Positions 1-5,910 of a stretch of 6,562 nucleotides of DNA are shown here, piece after piece. The DNA is from Rhodospirillales bacterium (lineage in GTDB: Bacteria; Pseudomonadota; Alphaproteobacteria; SMXQ01), in assembly GCA_024638585.1 (NCBI GenBank), contig JAHEKA010000132.1, positions 1 through 6,562 of the forward strand, read 5' to 3'. Below the pieces are notes generated by a model. That model ran no database searches and was not told the origin of the DNA. It saw only the letters and a list, made by a program, of their open reading frames with translations. The stretch's first letter is position 1. Each line of letters begins with the position of its first letter. The position numbers and the translations under genes are program-made.

Positions 1-1
1 G

Positions 2-688
2 CCTGAGGGCCAGGGCGCGGACAAGGCCGGTAAGGAACAGGGCAGCCAACCCAGCGAAGCAGACCTCAAGGCGATGATCCGCAAGCGTGAGGACCAGGCG
101 TTCAAGCAGGCCGAAGAAGCGATCCGGAGGAGCCTGGAGACCCTGCCTGGGCTGCGCAAGCTGGCCAAACATCTGCTCCTCGAATCCACCGAGGAAGGGC
201 TCCGCATCCAAATCATCGATCGGGCCAAGACCTCGATGTTCGCGCGCGGCTCCTCGGTCCCGTACCAACACACCCGCCAGCTTATCGAGGTCGTGGCCCA
301 TTCCATCGCCAAGCTGCCCAACAAGATCATGCTCGCGGGCCATACCGATTCGACGCCCTACGCCAGGGGCGCCAGCTATTCCAACTGGGAACTATCGACC
401 GACCGGGCCCACGCCGCGCGCCGTGAACTGGCCAAGTTCGGCGTTCCCAAGAACCGTTTCTCCCGGGTGGTCGGCAAGGCCGCGACCGAGCCCTTGCTCG
501 TCAAAGACCCCAAGAACCCCCGCAACCGGCGGATCTCCATCACCCTGCTGCGCGACAACCGGCCTCCGCCGAAAGTCGCCAATCGGCGCAGGCTGCCGGT
601 CAAGCGTGCGGACGTGCCGCCGCCACCGGTGGTCAAGGGCGCGAAGTTGCAGAAGGTCATTCCGAAAAAAGACGCACCCGCCCGTTAG
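2..688 (+). CDS. motB: Flagellar motor protein MotB (OmpA-like domain), 5'-truncated by window edge
   Basis: MotB is the peptidoglycan-anchoring stator subunit that, with MotA, forms the proton channel driving the flagellar motor. The reading frame is open from base 2, so the visible 228 residues are the C-terminal part; the N-terminal membrane helix and plug lie outside the window. Seen directly: the MotB-type entry strand GLRIQIIDRAKTSMFARGS, then the OmpA-like core with LAGHTDSTPY, NWELSTDRAHAARREL and the closing NRRISI. The Asp of HTDS and the Arg of NRRI are the usual peptidoglycan-contacting positions. A basic, proline-rich tail of about 40 residues (RPPPK, DVPPPPVVK) follows the fold. 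An internal ATG at 74 has upstream in-frame coding and is not needed as a start. MotB is preferred over a generic OmpA lipoprotein because of the GLRIQI...SMF segment, although the missing N-terminus leaves some doubt. Confidence 0.88.
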   Translation, partial: PEGQGADKAGKEQGSQPSEADLKAMIRKREDQAFKQAEEAIRRSLETLPGLRKLAKHLLLESTEEGLRIQIIDRAKTSMFARGSSVPYQHTRQLIEVVAHSIAKLPNKIMLAGHTDSTPYARGASYSNWELSTDRAHAARRELAKFGVPKNRFSRVVGKAATEPLLVKDPKNPRNRRISITLLRDNRPPPKVANRRRLPVKRADVPPPPVVKGAKLQKVIPKKDAPAR

Positions 689-711
689 GACGACCGGCCC
701 CGGCCCGGTGA

Positions 712-741
712 TTGCCCCGCATCGGGCTATCGCTGCATAAT
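712..741 (+). promoter_or_regulatory. Putative sigma70-type promoter of bpt, placed for a leaderless mRNA
   Basis: A -35-like TTGCCC (712-717) and a -10-like CATAAT (736-741) are separated by 18 bases. The expected transcription start, about 7 bases past the -10, falls on or next to the ATG at 748. No Shine-Dalgarno-like purine run lies in the usual position before that ATG, which agrees with leaderless translation. The -35 matches only 4 of 6 consensus bases, so this is a moderate prediction. Confidence 0.4.
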
Positions 742-747
742 GGGCCC

Positions 748-1491
748 ATGGATCGCCGGCCCCATCCGCTTCACGCCTCACCGCTCAGGCCCTGCCCCTA
801 TCTGTCGGGACAGAGCGAGCGCGTCATCGCGACGGAGCTGGCCGGCCCGGATCCCCAGGCGCTCTATTCCGCCGGCATCCAGGCTGGCTTCCGGCGCAGC
901 CACAATTTCATGTATCGCCCTGCCTGCCCCAGCTGCGACGCCTGCCAGCCGGTACGCGTGCGGACCCATGAGTTCACCCCGAGCCGTTCGCTCGCCCGGG
1001 TGGCCCGCGCCAACCGCGACCTCATCATTGAGTCCGGACCGGCCCAGGCGAGCACGGAACAATACGGTGTGTTCGCGCGCTACCAGTCCCGGCGCCATCC
1101 GGGTGGCGGCATGGATCGCATGTCCTTCGTCGAGTACCGGGCGATGTTGGAAACCAGCCCGGTCGAGACCTTGATGACGGAGTTTCGCGATCCGGACGGC
1201 GACCTTCTGGCCATGGTCCTGAGCGACGAGACCGCAGACGGGTTTTCAGCCGTTTACAGCTTCTTCGATCCGGCAGCGGCCAAGCGCGCGCTCGGCACCT
1301 ACATGATCCTGTGGCTGATCGACGAGGCCACCCGCTGCGGCCTGCCGTATCTCTATCTCGGCTACTGGATTGAGGGCTACGCCAAGATGAACTACAAGTC
1401 CCGGTTCAGGCCGCTTGAGGTGCTGGGTGCGGACGGTTGGCGGCCGCTGACACCTAAGATCCACCCTCCGGTGGAGGAGCGCGTGTCGTGA
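748..1491 (+). CDS. bpt: Aspartate/glutamate leucyltransferase (bacterial N-degron aminoacyltransferase, ATE/Bpt family)
   Basis: This cytoplasmic enzyme transfers leucine from Leu-tRNA to proteins with N-terminal Asp or Glu, creating an N-degron read by ClpS and ClpAP. The 247-residue product has the family layout. The N-terminal part contains PCPYLSGQSER (Cys16), then GFRRSHNFMYRPACPSCDACQPVRV with Cys60, Cys63 and Cys66, and ARANRDLI. The C-terminal GNAT-like half contains FSAVYSFFDP, LGTYMILWLI, LPYLYLGYWI and MNYKSRFRPLE. Length is normal for the bacterial subfamily (about 235-260). ATG 748 is chosen over an in-frame TTG at 712 because it puts the conserved CPYL block at residue 16, as usual, and because a -10-like box lies just upstream. 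Older annotations call such genes arginyl-tRNA-protein transferase; the Leu-for-Asp/Glu specificity is a family assignment and is not proven here. Confidence 0.93.
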   Translation: MDRRPHPLHASPLRPCPYLSGQSERVIATELAGPDPQALYSAGIQAGFRRSHNFMYRPACPSCDACQPVRVRTHEFTPSRSLARVARANRDLIIESGPAQASTEQYGVFARYQSRRHPGGGMDRMSFVEYRAMLETSPVETLMTEFRDPDGDLLAMVLSDETADGFSAVYSFFDPAAAKRALGTYMILWLIDEATRCGLPYLYLGYWIEGYAKMNYKSRFRPLEVLGADGWRPLTPKIHPPVEERVS

Positions 1492-1562
1492 TCCGGACTG
1501 CCAAATTCCCGAATATTCCCATCGAGCTCCAGGCGACAAATTTTCGATCGGGGGCATGATCG

Positions 1563-1937
1563 ATGAAACTCAATTGCGTTCGCGTCTTTGTCGATGATCC
1601 GGAGGTCGCTCGGCGGTTCTACCGTGATGTACTCGGCTTCACGATTAAATGGGACGGAGGTTCGGCGATGGGCTTCGATGTTGGAATCGAACTTATCATC
1701 GAATCCGTTGACGCAGACGCCCCTGCTGACGACCGGGCACTTGTAGGCCGCTTCGTGGGCTGCTCGTTTGATGTCGACGATATCGACGCAAGCTACGAAT
1801 CGCTTTCGGCAAAGGGCGTAGAATTCACCGGTCCACCCGAGCGCCAACCTTGGGGGGGCTGGCTCGCGCATTTCGAAGATGGGAACGGCAATATCCTGAC
1901 CCTGGTCGGGAAAGAGGCTTCGACGCAGACTCACTGA
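1563..1937 (+). CDS. VOC-superfamily (glyoxalase/bleomycin-resistance fold) small protein
   Basis: This is a 124-residue single-module vicinal-oxygen-chelate protein; the substrate cannot be told from sequence. Seen directly: the first beta-alpha motif with DDPEVARRFYRDVLGF (residues 11-26), GIELIIES (41-48), a second repeat starting CSFDVDDIDASYESLSAKGVEF (67-88), and the closing signature WGGWLAHFEDGNGNILTLV (97-115). Candidate metal ligands are Glu43, His103 and Glu105, but the usual N-terminal ligand position holds Cys5 instead of His, so it may be a non-glyoxalase member or bind metal differently. The ATG has a GGGGG run 8-12 bases upstream. The stop lies 24 bases before the TRAP binding protein, so co-transcription is likely. 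By hand count the gene is about 57% GC, against about 65% or more for sampled stretches of neighbouring genes, which may mean recent acquisition. Confidence 0.85.
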   Translation: MKLNCVRVFVDDPEVARRFYRDVLGFTIKWDGGSAMGFDVGIELIIESVDADAPADDRALVGRFVGCSFDVDDIDASYESLSAKGVEFTGPPERQPWGGWLAHFEDGNGNILTLVGKEASTQTH

Positions 1938-1961
1938 CTTCAAACAGACGGGGGCAGAACA

Positions 1962-3092
1962 ATGAACAGACGCGATTTTTTTCTGACCGGCGCGGCCACC
2001 GGCATGGTGCTGGGGGGTGCCGGCGGCTATCTGTTGAAGGCGGGACAGAAAGACGGTCCGGCGGGCGCCGCGAAAAGCCGGCAGAAATTCAACTGGACCA
2101 TGGTCACGACCTGGCCGGAGAAGTTCCCCGGTCTCGGCACCTCGGCCGAACGCCTGGCGCAACGAATCACCGCCATGAGCGGCGGCGAACTAACCGTCAA
2201 GGTGGCGGCGGCGGGCACCGTGGTTCCCGCCTTCGGTTCCTTCGATGCGGTGTCCCAGGGATCGGTCGAGATGGGCCACGCGGCATCGTATTACTGGCAG
2301 GGAAAAGCGAAGTCCTTCAACTTTTTCGCAGCCGTCCCCTTCGGCCTGACCGCGCAGGAGCTGTCCGCCTGGATCCATTACGGCGGCGGCCAGGCGCTAT
2401 GGGACGAAGGTTACGCCAATTTCGGCCTGAAGCCCTTCCTGGCGGGCAACACCGGGGTTCAGATGGGCGGGTGGTTCAAGAATGAAATCAAATCGATGGA
2501 GGATTTCAAGGGTCTCAAGATGCGCATGCCGGGCCTTGGCGGAGAAGTGCTCAGGCGCGTCGGCGCCACCGCCGAAAGCCTGCCGGGCGGGGAAATCTTC
2601 ACGGCCCTGACCTCCGGCCGCATCGACGCCACCGAATGGGTCGGGCCCTGGAACGATCTCGCCTTCGGCTTCCATAAGATTGCCAAGAACTACTACTGGC
2701 CAGGCTTCCATGAACCCGGCACCGGCATCGAATGCTTTGTCAACAAGGCAAAATACGAGGCCCTGCCCGCACATCTTCAAGCGGTGGTCTCCAGTGCCTG
2801 CCGGGCCGAGGCGGAGGCGATGCTGGGCGAATTCAACCGCCGCAACGGGGCGGCGTTGAAGACCCTGATCGAGCAGCACGGCGTGATCCTCAGGCGCTTC
2901 CCCGACGATGTCGTCACGGCGCTGGGCAAGGCCGCGGCGGACGTACTGGCGGAACTCGAAGGGGCCGACGATCTGACCAAGCGGACCTACCAATCGTTCC
3001 GCGCCTTCCGCGAGGAGGCGATCTCGTGGTCGCGGCTTTCTGATCAGGGCTTCCTCGACATGCGCCACGCCATCATGCGCGGCAAGTCCTAG
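1962..3092 (+). CDS. TRAP transporter solute-binding protein, TakP/DctP type, with Tat-like signal
   Basis: This is a periplasmic binding protein that would deliver an organic acid to a DctQM-type sodium-coupled membrane complex. The 376-residue product starts MNRRDFFLTGAA, a twin-arginine motif, followed by a hydrophobic stretch to about residue 25; a cleavage site near Ala36 is possible but not clear. The mature part has WTMVTTWPEKFPGLGTSAERLAQRI, GELTVKVAAAGTVVPAFGSFDAVSQG, DFKGLKMRMPGLGGEV with Arg188 (the conserved carboxylate-binding arginine of the family), and DATEWVGPWND with Glu225-Trp226. That last block is typical of the TakP-like branch that binds 2-oxoacids and related ligands. 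A GGGGG run (1950-1954) 7 bases before the ATG serves as the ribosome site. No dctQ or dctM gene lies in the window, so it is an orphan here or works with a transporter encoded elsewhere. The ligand is not assigned. Confidence 0.9.
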   Translation: MNRRDFFLTGAATGMVLGGAGGYLLKAGQKDGPAGAAKSRQKFNWTMVTTWPEKFPGLGTSAERLAQRITAMSGGELTVKVAAAGTVVPAFGSFDAVSQGSVEMGHAASYYWQGKAKSFNFFAAVPFGLTAQELSAWIHYGGGQALWDEGYANFGLKPFLAGNTGVQMGGWFKNEIKSMEDFKGLKMRMPGLGGEVLRRVGATAESLPGGEIFTALTSGRIDATEWVGPWNDLAFGFHKIAKNYYWPGFHEPGTGIECFVNKAKYEALPAHLQAVVSSACRAEAEAMLGEFNRRNGAALKTLIEQHGVILRRFPDDVVTALGKAAADVLAELEGADDLTKRTYQSFRAFREEAISWSRLSDQGFLDMRHAIMRGKS

Positions 3093-3203
3093 AGCAGCGG
3101 CACGCCGCAAGATCCGAGGCTTTGTGCCCTTTGGTGGGCGCCAAGAAGCACGCCATCGCGCCATCAGCACTCATCGCTGTTGGCTGCTAAAGGCCTGATT
3201 TTA
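3093..3203. other. Intergenic stretch with short hairpins after the TRAP binding-protein gene
   Basis: Two small inverted repeats follow the stop codon. GCGGC-AC-GCCGC lies at 3097-3108. A longer imperfect hairpin lies at 3124-3151, with a GTGC/GCAC outer stem, a 2x2 mismatch and a TTTGG/CCAAG inner stem. Neither is followed by a T tract, so an intrinsic terminator is not demonstrated, though the upstream two-gene transcript probably ends here. No coding sequence is supported in this stretch. Confidence 0.35.
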
Positions 3204-3232
3204 TTGATTCGTTAACCAACCTGTGCTGCAAT
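3204..3232 (+). promoter_or_regulatory. Putative sigma70-type promoter of usg
   Basis: TTGATT (3204-3209) and TGCAAT (3227-3232) are spaced by exactly 17 bases in the most AT-rich part of the spacer, about 58 bases before the usg ATG. Each hexamer matches 4 of 6 consensus bases. A start near 3239 would give a 5' leader of about 50 nt. The position fits better than the match quality. Confidence 0.4.
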
Positions 3233-3289
3233 TTTCAGGCGCCCAACCGATCGGCCGCGCAGTGTTTTGTCTAGGCAAGGACGAACAGG

Positions 3290-3583
3290 ATGAGAAACGG
3301 ACGCAGGCGGAGACGCGGTCACGAGAATTTGGAGAAGCAGCTCCAGGGCTACCGATTGACCACGGCGGAAATCATCTACCGAATGCCGGACTATCAAACC
3401 CTGTTGCAGAGCTACATTTGGCAGGAATACGACCTGGCGCCGAAGTTCCCGGAACTGCACCGTTTCCTGGATTTTTGGCAGCAGAACCTGGACGGACCCA
3501 TCCATCAGGTCCGGGTCGCCAGCAAACAGCTGATTACGCCGATCGAGCTGGAATTGGTGGGCAGCGAATTCCGCGTGCACTGA
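3290..3583 (+). CDS. usg: Usg-family protein (conserved alphaproteobacterial protein of unknown function)
   Basis: This 97-residue protein of the Usg family takes its name from a Caulobacter gene located upstream of trpF; its biochemical role is unknown. Seen directly: a strongly basic start MRNGRRRRRGH, then the family core LEKQLQGYRLTTAEIIYRMPDY (14-35), LLQSYIWQEYDLAPKFPELHRFLDFW (38-63) and the end DGPIHQVRVASKQLITPIELELV (68-90). The ATG at 3290 has an AAGGA Shine-Dalgarno (3277-3281) 8 bases upstream, which supports this start. The protein lacks a signal peptide or membrane segment, so it should be cytoplasmic. No trpF, trpB or trpA follows; the next gene is degQ on the opposite strand, 70 bases away. 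The family call is from recognised motif order and is fairly secure. Confidence 0.88.
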   Translation: MRNGRRRRRGHENLEKQLQGYRLTTAEIIYRMPDYQTLLQSYIWQEYDLAPKFPELHRFLDFWQQNLDGPIHQVRVASKQLITPIELELVGSEFRVH

Positions 3584-3653
3584 CCGTCACGCGCCCGGGA
3601 AACGGGTTCCGTCCTAGGCGCCCCAACCAGCGTTTTATGTCATCACGCCATCG

Positions 3654-5024
3654 TCACTGGACGACGATGAACAGTCCCGTTCCGCCGCGCAGCACATTGA
3701 GGGCAATCACGCCTGTCCCACCCTTGAGCGCGGTGCGAAGCTCCTCGGTGGTGCGCACCGCCCTGCGATTTACGCCGACGATCACGTCTCCTTTCCGCAA
3801 ACCGTTGCGCCACGCCCTGCTGCCGGGTGCCGACCGGGCCACCAGAACTCCCTCAAGCTGCCCGAAATAGGGATGATCGCGGCCGAGATTTTCGAACTCG
3901 GCGCCATCCAATTTCGACAGGCCCGGCGCCGCCTTCAGCCGCGCCTTGCTGTCACCCTTCAACTTGACGCGCACCGTGATCCGATTGCCGTCCCGGATCA
4001 CCGCCAACGTCACCTCTTCGCCGACGGGCGTCAGCCCGATGCGGTTGCGGAAATCGGTCGAGCTCCGAAGGGCCCGGCCGTTCACCGCCACGATGACATC
4101 GCCGGCCTTGAGCCCTGCCGCGGCGGCGGCGCTGCCGGGCTCGACCCGGGAGACGATGGCGCCCCGAGAATCGGTCAAGGACAAGGCTTCGGCAATGCGC
4201 GGCGTCACATCCTGGATCGAGACGCCGAGACGGCCGCGGCGGACCTCACCATAACGCAAGAGCTGTCCCATCACCGCCCGGGCCATCTGGGAGGGCACCG
4301 CGAAACCGATGCCGACATTGCCCCCCGCCGGTCCGATGATTGCGGTGTTGATGCCAATCAGTTGGCCGCGCAGATCGATCAAGGCGCCGCCGGAATTGCC
4401 GGGATTGATGGACGCATCGGTCTGGATGAAATCCTCATAGCCTTCGATGTTCAAACCGCTGCGCCCCAACGCGCTGACGATTCCCGAGGTCACGGTCTGT
4501 CCGATGCCGAAGGGATTACCGATCGCCACGACGAAATCGCCGACCTTGAGCTTGTCCGACTCGCCGATCGGAACAGCAGTCAGCCGGTCGGCCTTGATCT
4601 GCAACAAGGCGATGTCGGTCCCTTTGTCACTGCCGATCAGCTTGGCCTGGAAACTGCGCCGGTCCTTGAGGGTCACCAAGATCTCTTCGGCATTGGCAAT
4701 CACGTGGTGATTGGTCAGCACATAGCCCTTTTCGGCATCGACGATGACGCCGGACCCGGCGCTGATTTGCGGCTGGGGCCGTGCCTGTTCCGAACCATCG
4801 AAAAAGAAGCGGAAAAACGGATCGTTGAGCAGAGGATTCTCGCGCTCCGGGGCCCGGGATTTGACGGCAATATTGACCACCGCCGGGGTCACCTTCTCCA
4901 GCAGGGGAGCAAGGGTCGGAATGCCTCCCACATTAGGCAGTACTGCCGGTGCCGGGGCGGCAACCGCCGGTAAGGCGAACATCACCGCGGCAAAAAGGAG
5001 GGTCGTCAATCTCAAGGGTCTCAT
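3654..5024 (-). CDS. degQ: Do/DegQ-type periplasmic serine protease (HtrA family) with two PDZ domains
   Basis: This HtrA-family protease/chaperone would degrade or hold misfolded envelope proteins in the periplasm. The 456-residue product begins with a Sec signal (MRPLRLTT, hydrophobic core, ALPAVAA with cleavage probable after residue 23). The trypsin-like domain carries the catalytic triad His107 (YVLTNHHVI), Asp137 (GTDIALLQI) and Ser211 (INPGNSGGAL). PDZ1 spans about 265-350 (RGRLGVSIQDV, AGLKAGDVIVAVNG) and PDZ2 about 385-455 (NGLRKGDVIVGVNRRAV). The loop after the N-terminal segment is short, more like DegQ than E. coli DegP. ATG at 5024 is chosen over an in-frame start at 5144 because it directly begins a signal peptide and has AGAGGA 7 bases upstream; the longer form would bury the signal behind 40 charged residues. 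The gene lies downstream of hsp20 on the same strand, 132 bases apart, so partial read-through is possible. DegP-like naming is equally defensible. Confidence 0.95.
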   Translation of the reverse strand: MRPLRLTTLLFAAVMFALPAVAAPAPAVLPNVGGIPTLAPLLEKVTPAVVNIAVKSRAPERENPLLNDPFFRFFFDGSEQARPQPQISAGSGVIVDAEKGYVLTNHHVIANAEEILVTLKDRRSFQAKLIGSDKGTDIALLQIKADRLTAVPIGESDKLKVGDFVVAIGNPFGIGQTVTSGIVSALGRSGLNIEGYEDFIQTDASINPGNSGGALIDLRGQLIGINTAIIGPAGGNVGIGFAVPSQMARAVMGQLLRYGEVRRGRLGVSIQDVTPRIAEALSLTDSRGAIVSRVEPGSAAAAAGLKAGDVIVAVNGRALRSSTDFRNRIGLTPVGEEVTLAVIRDGNRITVRVKLKGDSKARLKAAPGLSKLDGAEFENLGRDHPYFGQLEGVLVARSAPGSRAWRNGLRKGDVIVGVNRRAVRTTEELRTALKGGTGVIALNVLRGGTGLFIVVQ

Positions 5025-5031
5025 GATCTTA

Positions 5032-5037
5032 TCCTCT
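5032..5037 (-). promoter_or_regulatory. Ribosome binding site that fixes the degQ start
   Basis: AGAGGA on the minus strand, 7 bases before the ATG at 5024, decides in favour of the 456-residue product starting at the signal peptide and against a 496-residue reading that would begin at 5144. Confidence 0.75.
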
Positions 5038-5120
5038 GCTGCGTCGGAATTTATCCGGGGCGAACGAACGGGCCCGCCGGCTGCATCAAGCCGGTCACGT
5101 CGCTCGAATGAACGTAAGGA

Positions 5121-5146
5121 AGGTGCGCCGGGTTCCCGGCGCACCT
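5121..5146 (-). terminator. Perfect 12-bp inverted repeat between hsp20 and degQ (terminator-like or RNA-stabilising hairpin)
   Basis: AGGTGCGCCGGG and its exact reverse complement are separated by two bases, giving an 11-bp GC-rich stem with a 4-base loop. It begins 10 bases after the hsp20 stop on the minus strand and is followed by TTCCTTACGTT, only a weak U-rich tail. It could end most hsp20 transcripts, or protect the hsp20 3' end and reduce degQ expression from read-through. The perfect stem is certain; the termination role is inferred. Confidence 0.6.
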
Positions 5147-5156
5147 GAACCCGTGA

Positions 5157-5642
5157 CTAGGCCGCGTCCTTGTCGGATTTCAGTAGGCTCTTGACCTTCG
5201 ACTTGATCGCTTTGGGCGTCCCGCCCTTAATTTCGATCTTGCGGGGTTTCATGGCCTCTGGGATTTCGCGGACGAGATCGATCGTCAGCAATCCGTTTTC
5301 CAGCCGAGCGCTTTCCACCTCGACGTAGTCGGCGAGACGGAACTGCTTGCTGAACGACTGACCGGCGATCCCGCGATAGAGATACTCGGACTCCGCCTCT
5401 TCTGGCTTGTGCTTGCCGGCCACATACAGCGTGTCGTCGCGAACCTCGATGAAAAGCTCCTCCTCGGTGAAGCCCGCGACCGCAAAGGTAAGGCGATAAT
5501 GGTCCTCGCCAACCGTCTCGACGTCGTAAGGCGGGAAGCCGTCGTCACCTTTGCGCATCGCGGCGGCGTTTTCCAACGCGCGGGCCATGCGATCAAAGCC
5601 GACGGTTGTCCGGTAATAGGGAGAGAAATCGAATCCAACCAT
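5157..5642 (-). CDS. Hsp20/alpha-crystallin small heat-shock protein (IbpA-like)
   Basis: This ATP-independent holdase chaperone would keep unfolding cytoplasmic proteins in a refoldable state for DnaK/ClpB. The 161-residue product has the class-A bacterial layout. The N-terminal arm is MVGFDFSPYYRTTVGFDRM, and the alpha-crystallin domain runs about 38-137: PPYDVETVGEDHYRLTFAVAGF, LYVAGKHKPE, EYLYRGIAGQSFSKQFRLADYVEV. It includes the ENGLLTIDLVREIPE signature (G117-L-L119). An IEI motif at 136-138 is followed by a lysine-rich tail. ATG 5642 is chosen over a TTG at 5666 because an AAGGAGG Shine-Dalgarno (5653-5659) lies 10 bases upstream and would be overlapped by the longer reading. Upstream lie an RpoH-like promoter and a ROSE-like leader, so heat control at both transcription and translation is predicted. 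Confidence 0.94.
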   Translation of the reverse strand: MVGFDFSPYYRTTVGFDRMARALENAAAMRKGDDGFPPYDVETVGEDHYRLTFAVAGFTEEELFIEVRDDTLYVAGKHKPEEAESEYLYRGIAGQSFSKQFRLADYVEVESARLENGLLTIDLVREIPEAMKPRKIEIKGGTPKAIKSKVKSLLKSDKDAA

Positions 5643-5754
5643 TGTCCCACATCCTCCTTGAAGCAATGCAAAACGTTGATCGTTTCAGCCGGCCCCGGAC
5701 GTTCGCCGCGGGGCTTGGCCGCAGGTGCCGGGCCCGCGTCGCGGCGCCCCGGCA
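5643..5754 (-). ncRNA. ROSE-like RNA thermometer in the hsp20 5' leader
   Basis: The predicted leader is about 110 nt and can form four successive hairpins on the minus strand. H1 (5726-5754) has a TGCCGGG/CCCGGCA stem with an inner CCGC/GCGG. H2 (5692-5714) has a GCCCCG/CGGGGC stem. H3 (5671-5685) has an AAACG/CGTTT stem. H4 (5649-5669) pairs GCAUU-G-CUU with GAGGAUGU around a CAAG loop, giving eight pairs including G-U wobbles, with one bulged G opposite the Shine-Dalgarno. Known ROSE elements have 3-4 stem-loops, a conserved UYGCU facing the SD, and a critical bulged G; all three are present here. They control small heat-shock genes in Alphaproteobacteria. The folding was done by eye. Confidence 0.72.
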
Positions 5755-5760
5755 GGTTTT

Positions 5761-5791
5761 ATCTGGGGCCTCGATATCTTCCGTCAAGGGG
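5761..5791 (-). promoter_or_regulatory. RpoH (sigma32)-like heat-shock promoter of hsp20
   Basis: On the minus strand CCCCTTGAC (5791-5783) is followed, after 14 bases, by CCCCAGAT (5768-5761). This matches the sigma32 pattern CTTGAA ... CCCCATNT, also written CTTGAA/C-N16-CCATAT for alphaproteobacteria, with one base off in each box. The expected start is near 5754, just at the foot of the first leader hairpin. Placement before a small heat-shock gene strengthens the call. Confidence 0.75.
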
Positions 5792-5810
5792 TTGGAGGCG
5801 GAAATTTTTT

Positions 5811-5830
5811 ATCAATGAATATCAATGGAT
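5811..5830. repeat. Tandem 10-base direct repeat in the divergent regulatory region
   Basis: ATCAATGAAT is followed immediately by ATCAATGGAT, one mismatch in ten. It lies in an AT-rich patch about 20 bases upstream of the hsp20 -35 box and about 50 bases upstream of the opposing promoter. It could be an UP element or a two-site operator with one-helical-turn spacing; no known regulator is recognised. Confidence 0.5.
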
Positions 5831-5879
5831 TAACTGCGATTACTCCGAGAGCCGGCCAACGAAAAATTGCTGCCCGCCC

Positions 5880-5907
5880 CTTGAAGACCCCTGCGGCCTC
5901 CCTAGAT
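5880..5907 (+). promoter_or_regulatory. RpoH-like promoter facing the 59-aa gene
   Basis: CTTGAA (5880-5885), preceded by CCC, is followed after 14 bases by CCCTAGAT (5900-5907). Box sequences and spacing are the same arrangement as the hsp20 promoter on the other strand. A sigma70 reading of the same bases (TTGAAG, N16, TAGATT) is also possible. The start would fall near 5914, giving a leader of about 70 nt. The stretch between the direct repeat and this promoter (5831-5879) shows nothing further. Confidence 0.55.
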
Positions 5908-5910
5908 TTT

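Noticed and set aside
1460..1475. TCCACC/GGTGGA hairpin near the bpt stop
   Set aside because: It lies inside the coding sequence, has a 6-bp stem and no T tract, so chance in GC-rich DNA is enough to explain it.
1852..1858. Run of seven G in the VOC gene as a possible phase-variation tract
   Set aside because: It encodes the conserved Trp-Gly-Gly of the closing motif and is short for slippage control in a GC-rich genome.
1392..2162. Minus-strand open frame of 256 codons spanning the bpt end, VOC gene and TRAP start
   Set aside because: It crosses three real genes on the other strand and has no domain-like sequence.
3223..3870. Plus-strand frame of 215 codons overlapping usg and the degQ end
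   Set aside because: Out of frame with usg, antisense to degQ, and low-complexity in composition.
3873..4973. Long plus-strand open frame of 366 codons
   Set aside because: It lies fully antisense to degQ, whose signal peptide, catalytic triad and two PDZ domains are unmistakable. High GC keeps the opposite frame open, and its translation shows no recognisable domain.
5048..5062. CCCCGGATAAAT on the minus strand as an RpoH -10 box for degQ
   Set aside because: No CTTGA-type -35 lies at the right distance; the nearest CTTGATG is too far upstream (about 23 bases between boxes).
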